From positions 5,069,390 to 5,133,389 of the forward strand of contig CM038719.1 of assembly GCA_021613375.1 (NCBI GenBank): a DNA stretch of 64,000 nucleotides. The letters run 5' to 3'. Under the pieces are notes generated by a model. That model made no database searches, was not told the origin of the DNA, and saw only the letters and a program-made list of their open reading frames with translations. The position numbers were made by a program, and so were the translations under genes. Below, in pieces: positions 57,926 through 64,000 of this stretch. Positions within the stretch are counted from its first letter, which is position 1, and every line of letters begins with the position of its first letter. The DNA comes from Megaleporinus macrocephalus (lineage: Eukaryota; Chordata; Actinopteri; Characiformes; Anostomidae).

Positions 57926-60900
57926 TTGATTCTGGGTGATTCTGGCTAACGTTAAATTCTGGCTAATTCTGGCTAACCTGTTTGATTTGGGCAAATTCTG
58001 GCTAGCGTGTAAGACTCTGGCTATCCTGTTAGATCCTGGCAAATTGTGGCTAATGTTTGATTCTGGTTCATTCTGGCTATTCTGTTAGATTCTGGCTAAT
58101 TCTGGCTAGCGTGTTAAATTCTGGATAATTGTGTCTAATCTTTTAGATTCTGAATAATTCTGGCTAACCTATTAGATTTGGGCTAATTGTGGCTAGCGTG
58201 TTAAATTCTGGCTAACCTATTAGATTCGGGCTAATTGTGGCTAGCGTGTTAAATTCTGGCTAACCTGTCATATTCTACCTGGCTAACCTGTTAGATTCTG
58301 GTTAATTCTGGCTAATGTGTTCAATTCAGGCTAATTCTGGCTAACCTGTTTGATTTGGGCAAATTCTGGCTAGTGAGTAAAACTCTGGCTATCCTGTTAG
58401 ATCCTGGCTAATTGTGGCTAATGTTTGATTCTGGTTCATTCTGGCTATTCTGTTAGATTCTGGCTAATTCTGGCTAGCGTGTTAAATTCTGGCTAGTTGT
58501 GTCTAATATTTTAGATTCTGAATAATTCTGGCTAACCTGTTAGATTTGGGCTAATTGTGGCTAATGTTTTATTCTGGCTAATTGTGGCTAACCTGTTTGA
58601 TTCGGGCTAATTGTGGCTAAAGTGTAAAACTCTGGCTAACCTGTTAGATCCTGGCTAATTGTGGCTAATGTTTGATTCTGGTTCATTTTGGCTATTCTGT
58701 TAGATTCTGGCTAATTCTGTCTAACGTCTTAAATTCTGGATAACTGTGTCTGATCTTTTAGATTCTGAATAATTCTGGCTAACCTGTTAGATTCTGGTTA
58801 ATTCTGGCTAATGTGTTCAATTCGGGCTAATTCTGGCTAACCTGTTAGATTTGGGCTAATTGTGGCTAATGTTGGTTCTGGCTAACCTCTTAGATTCAGG
58901 CTAATTATGGCTAATGTTTGATTCTGGCTAACCTGTTAGATTTGGGCTAATTATGGCTAATGTTTGATTCTGGTTAATCTGTTAGATTCAGGCTAATTAT
59001 GGCTAATGTTTGATTCTGGCTAACCTCTTAGATTCAGGCTAATTATGGCTAATGTTTGATTCTGGCTAACCTGTTAGATTCAGGCTAATTATGGCTAATG
59101 TTTGATTCTGGCTAACCTGTTAGATTCAGGCTAATTATGGCTATTGTTTGATTCTGGTTAATCTGTTAGATTTGGGCTAATTATGGCTAATGTTTGATTC
59201 TGGCTAACCTCTTAGATTCAGGCTAATTATGGCTAATGTTTGATTCTGGCTAACCTGTTAGATTCAGGCTAATTATGGCTAATGTTTGATTCTGGTTAAT
59301 CTGTTAGATTCGGGCTAATTATGGCTAATGTTTGATTCTGGCTAACCTGTTAGATTTGGGCTAATTATGGCTAATGTTTGATTCTGGCCAACCTGTTAGA
59401 TTCAGGCTAATTATGGCTGATGTTTGATTCTGGTTAATCTGTTAGATTTGGGCTAATTATGGCTAATGTTTGATTCTGGTTAATCTGTTAGATTCGGGCT
59501 AATTATGGCTAATGTTTGATTCTGGCTAACCTGTTAGATTTGGGCTAATTATGGCTAATGTTTGATTCTGGCCAACCTGTTAGATTCAGGCTAATTATGG
59601 CTGATGTTTGATTCTGGTTAATCTGTTAGATTTGGGCTAATTATGGCTAATGTTTGATTCTGGTTAATCTGTTAGATTTGGGCTAATTGTGGCTGATGTT
59701 TGATTCTGGTTAATCTGTTAGATTCAGGCTAATTATGGCTAATGTTTGATTCTGGTTAATCTGTTAGATTCGGGCTAATTATGGCTGATGTTTGATTCTG
59801 GTTAATCTGTTAGATTCAGGCTAATTATGGCTAATGTTTGATTCTGGTTAATCTGTTAGATTTGGGCTAATTATGGCTGATGTTTGATTCTGGTTAATCT
59901 GTTAGATTCAGGCTAATTATGGCTAATGTTTGATTCTGGCTAACCTGTTAGATTTGGGCTAATTATGGCTAATGTTTGATTCTGGTTAATCTGTTAGATT
60001 TGGGCTAATTATGGCTGATGTTTGATTCTGGTTAATCTGTTAGATTTGGGCTAATTATGACTAATGTTTGATTCTGGTTAATCTGTTAGATTTGGGCTAA
60101 TTATGACTAATGTTTGATTCTGGTTAATCTGTTAGATTTGGGCTAATTATGACTAATGTTTGATTCTGGTTAATCTGTTAGATTCAGGCTAATTATGGCT
60201 AATGTTTGATTCTGGTTAATCTGTTAGATTCAGGCTAATTGTGACTAATGTTTGATTCTGGTTAATCTGTTAGATTTGGGCTAATTATGGCTAATGTTTG
60301 ATTCTGGTTAATCTGTTAGATTTGGGCTAATTATGGCTAATGTTTGATTCTGGTTAATCTGTTAGATTTGGGCTAATTATGGCTAATGTTTGATTCTGGT
60401 TAATCTGTTAGATTTGGGCTAATTATGGCTGATGTTTGATTCTGGTTAATCTGTTAGATTTGGGCTAATTATGGCTAATGTTTGATTCTGGTTAATCTGT
60501 TAGATTTGGGCTAATTATGGCTAATGTTTGATTCTGGTTAATCTGTTAGATTTGGGCTAATTATAGCTGATGTTTGATTCTGGTTAATCTGTTAGATTTG
60601 GGCTAATTATAGCTGATGTTTGATTCTGGTTAATCTGTTAGATTTGGGCTAATTATGGCTAATGTTTGATTCTGGCTAACCTCTTAGATTCAGGCTAATT
60701 ATGGCTAATGTTTGATTCTGGTTAATCTGTTAGATTTGGGCTAATTATGGCTGATGTTTGATTCTGGTTAATCTGTTAGATTTGGGCTAATTATGGCTGA
60801 TGTTTGATTCTGGTTAATCTGTTAGATTTGGGCTAATTATGGCTAATGTTTGATTCTGGTTAATCTGTTAGATTTGGGCTAATTATAGCTGATGTTTGAT

Positions 60901-61735
60901 TCTGGCTAACCTGTTAGATTCAGGCTAATTATGGCTAATGTTTGATTCTGGTTAATCTGTTAGATTTGGGCTAATTATGACTAATGTTTGATTCTGGTTA
61001 ATCTGTTAGATTTGGGCTAATTATGGCTGATGTTTGATTCTGGTTAATCTGTTAGATTCAGGCTAATTATGGCTAATGTTTGATTCTGGTTAATCTGTTA
61101 GATTCAGGCTAATCATGGCTAATGTTTGATTCTGGTTAATCTGTTAGATTCAGGCTAATTATGGCTAATGTTTGATTCTGGTTAATCTGTTAGATTTGGG
61201 CTAATTATGGCTGATGTTTGATTCTGGTTAATCTGTTAGATTCAGGCTAATTATGGCTAATGTTTGATTCTGGCTAACCTGTTAGATTCAGGCTAATTAT
61301 GGCTAATGTTTGATTCTGGTTAATCTGTTAGATTTGGGCTAATTATGGCTAATGTTTGATTCTGGTTAATCTGTTAGATTCGGGCTAATTATGACTAATG
61401 TTTGATTCTGGTTAATCTGTTAGATTCAGGCTAATTATGGCTAATGTTTGATTCTGGCTAACCTCTTAGATTCTGGCTAATTATGGCTAATGTTTGATTC
61501 TGGTTAATCTGTTAGATTTGGGCTAATTATGGCTAATGTTTGATTCTGGTTAATCTGTTAGATTTGGGCTAATTATGGCTAATGTTTGATTCTGGTTAAT
61601 CTGTTAGATTCTGGCTAATTATGGCTAATGTTTGATTCTGGTTAATCTGTTAGATTCTGGCTAATTATGGCTAATGTTTGATTCTGGTTAATCTGTTAGA
61701 TTCTGGCTAATTTATAGCTAATATATTCAACTTGT
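57926..61735. repeat. 46-bp minisatellite, family B (copy 2), ~80 copies
   Basis: Core ggctaattatggctaatg, then tttgattctggttaatctg and ttagattt. The left ~0.95 kb is heterogeneous (tggctagcgtgttaaattc words); from about 58880 on it is highly regular. Its ggctaa/gattctgg vocabulary matches the 28-bp array at 54.8 kb. Confidence 0.97.
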
Positions 61736-61814
61736 TCCGGCTAGTATGTTAGATTTGGCTAATTCTAGCTAACTCTGGCTAATTCTGGTTAATCTGTTTG
61801 ATTCTGGATAACTA

Positions 61815-61965
61815 AAGGTAGGTAGTGAAGTGGAGCGGCTGGTTCTGAGGGGACAGAACAGTGAAATTAAACCTGTTCTGTGGTGTTTGGATCTGTAGCC
61901 TGAGTGGTTAGTTTAACGTTAGCTTGGCGAGCAGTACTGGTTCTGAATGCTGAAGGTTCAGATGG
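61815..61965. repeat. Right flank of family B array, copy 2
   Basis: Same blocks as 56485-56640 in the same order and orientation, with scattered substitutions. It shows that array and flank were duplicated together. Confidence 0.88.
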
Positions 61966-62799
61966 TACAGCTAATGTTGGAGAGAGTGAAAGTTGAGTTT
62001 CTGGTGTTGGGGTGGAAACTGAACCTGCTCTGTGGTGTTTGGCGCCGTAGCGTTTTAGCTAAGCTAACATATTACATAATACGAATATTAAGAGATATAT
62101 TACACATACGTGTATATCTGACCTGTGATTGGTCAGTGGACTCATTTGCATGTTACAGGAATCTTTTGGGATCTGTATTGAGAAGGCCGGCTAAACAATA
62201 ACGGCAGTGCAGCCCTGACTGACTCTCGGATGTTTGTCCAGGTAGAGCAGGTGGTGTTATTTTTATTGGAAACCCGTGTCCGCGGTGCAGATGTGCCGTT
62301 ACGTTGTTCCGGCAGGTGCCACCCGAATCTGAAAGTGGGCTAACACACACCCTGTGGCTGCTCGGTTCCTGGAACACCATGTTTATCCAGGAGCAGCAGA
62401 ACAGAGGGAGTGTGCGGAGCTTCAAATCTCCAGGTAAACACCAAATAGGCTGAATGAGACCGTCAAGCGTTTCTCCTTTGGCTGATCTGAGAAACCTGAT
62501 TATCCCATCACGTGCTGGCGGAGCTGTTTTCATATGGTGTGGTGGGCAAACACTCCGCTGGTTGTTCTTTTTTCTGTCTGCTGAGGCGACCGCAGATGTT
62601 CTTTATGATCGGTTTAGCTTCCAGTTTCTTGTGCTGAGGAACTGAGAAACGTTTGGTGACTGTAATGTCCGTGATGGACGTTCTGGTGTGGATCTGTGTC
62701 CTGATTTGGCTTTGAAGTTCTGAACTGTCTCTTAATTAATTTCGGTTGGTCTCACTGAGGTCTTGTTGGGAACCTGTATCTATAGGCACTCCACCTTTT
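61966..62799. other. Unassigned DNA with a possible exon-like frame
   Basis: The plus strand is open in one frame from 62223 to 62450 and contains an acceptor-like ttgttccggcag (ends 62315) and a donor ctccag|gtaaac after 62433. The minus strand also has a 126-codon frame (62153-62533). Neither translation resembles a known protein. Confidence 0.3.
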
Positions 62800-64000
62800 G
62801 CTAACACTAGGGTTTAAGATTGACCCGGAGCTTAAAAACAGAGATTTAGGCTGACATAAGGTTTAGGAGTATTGCTTTGGACTAACCCACACGGCTCAAG
62901 ACTAAGGCATGGTTTAAGATTAAGATTTAAGACTGAAGCAGAATTCAAAACTGGCAAATAACTGAACAGCATCACTTAGGACTAACGCATTGCTTAAGAC
63001 TAGGGCTTCAGACTAACAAGCACAAGTCTTAAGAAAATGGCCTAAGACTAAGGAGCATGTGTCTTAGGGTTTTAGGACCAACAACAGATTATTAATATGG
63101 TTTAAGACTGATGCAAAATTTATAATTAGGTCATAAGACTAGCAGAAAACTTTAGGCTAGGGTGTAAACCCCATGGTTTAAGATTAACAAAGGTTGTAGG
63201 TGATGGTTTAGGATTAACACTCACATGGCTTACTACTAACACATGACTAAAGATTAGAGTTTATGACTGACACTAGGCTATAAGATTGCCTAACATTTAA
63301 CATCATAATTAATGAGAGGCTTCAGACTAACACAGGGCTTAAAACTAGGTCTAAAGGCTCATACATGGCCTCTAGACCATAGTCCTAGGGACATAGGACT
63401 ATGGTTTAAAACTTATCTTAATACTAACATGTGATTTAGGATTAGAGTTTGAGACAAGACTAAAGTTTAAGACGACTTAATACTAACACATGATTTAGTA
63501 TTAAAATTTGGGATATAAGACTAAGGTAAAGACTTGGCCTAACACAAACACATGATTTAGGATTAGAGTTTGGGACATAGGACTATAGTTTAAGACTTGG
63601 CTTAATACTAACACGTGATTTACAATTAGAGTTTAAGACATAGGACTATGGTTTAAAACTTGGCTTAATACTAACATGTGATTTAGGATTAGAGTTTGGG
63701 ACATAGGACTATGGTTTAAGACTTGGCTTAATACTAACACGTGATTTAGAATTAGAGTTTAAGACATAGGACTATGGTTTAAAACTTGGCTTAATACTAA
63801 CATGTGATTTAGGATTAGAGTTTGGGACATAGGACTATGGTTTAAGACTTGGCTTAATACTAACACGTGATTTAGAATTAGAGTTTAAGACATAGGACTA
63901 TGGTTTAAAACTTATCTTAATACTAACATGTGATTAAGGATTAGAGTTTGAGACATAAGACTATGGTTTAAGACTTGGCCTAATACTAATACATGATTTA
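62800..64000. repeat. Minisatellite, family A (copy 2), regular 63-bp unit at right; cut by window end
   Basis: 62800-63360 is degenerate (ggtttaagactaac, gggcttaaaactagg words). From about 63360 units of 63 bases recur (tggcttaata at 63598, 63661, 63724) with core cttaatactaacatgtg. Two variants alternate (gggacatagg and aagacatagg), giving a 126-base double unit. It continues beyond the window. Confidence 0.93.

Overview
This window looks like nuclear DNA of a ray-finned fish, probably an ostariophysan (characiform or catfish-like). The evidence is indirect. It contains a truncated fish-type non-LTR retrotransposon, tRNA-derived SINE copies, hAT-like and Tc1-like non-autonomous DNA elements of kinds common in teleosts, long (TA)n, (CA)n, (GA)n and (ATT)n tracts, and an exceptional load of minisatellites. 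I found no complete protein-coding gene. The only protein homology I can defend is a broken reverse transcriptase. Almost all long open frames lie in tandem arrays whose units are stop-free or a multiple of three bases long.

Layout. 0-4 kb: a degenerate ~0.7-kb tandem repeat, entered by an A-rich insert and by a hAT-like element that itself holds a second repeat and a LINE fragment. 4.2-7.8 kb: a 17-bp minisatellite. 8.3-8.8 kb: a second, uninterrupted hAT-like copy. 9.6-10.7 kb: CA/TA microsatellites and an A/T-rich array with an orientation switch. 10.7-11.2 kb: a CpG-rich segment with an E-box, a 44-codon uORF-like frame and a splice donor, the best candidate for a promoter and first exon (+ strand) in the window. 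12.4-19.4 kb: a degenerate array split by a SINE, dispersed repeats, a MITE-like element and a 101-bp repeat. 19.9-21.6 and 35.5-36.2 kb: the same 41-43-bp satellite in opposite orientations with shared flanks. 22.8-26.7 kb: a 3.85-kb pyrimidine-strand array. 26.9-29.1 kb: a GT-rich array. 30.1-31.4 kb: a 31-bp array split by a 330-bp hAT-like insertion. 32.0-34.3 kb: 41-bp and 45-bp arrays, the latter inside a transposon. 37.8-45.4 kb: 18-, 22- and 35-bp arrays. 50-64 kb: two related array families in the order A-B-B'-A', plus a very regular 27-bp VNTR and a 51-bp VNTR.

By my hand tally close to half of the window (about 30 kb) is tandem repeat. Several arrays appear to have been seeded inside, or against the edge of, DNA transposons. 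That is the most interesting pattern here. I see no operon-like or defence-like gene system. If the CpG island at 10.7-11.2 kb is a real promoter, most of what follows could be first-intron sequence of a long gene whose coding exons lie outside the window. I could not identify that gene.
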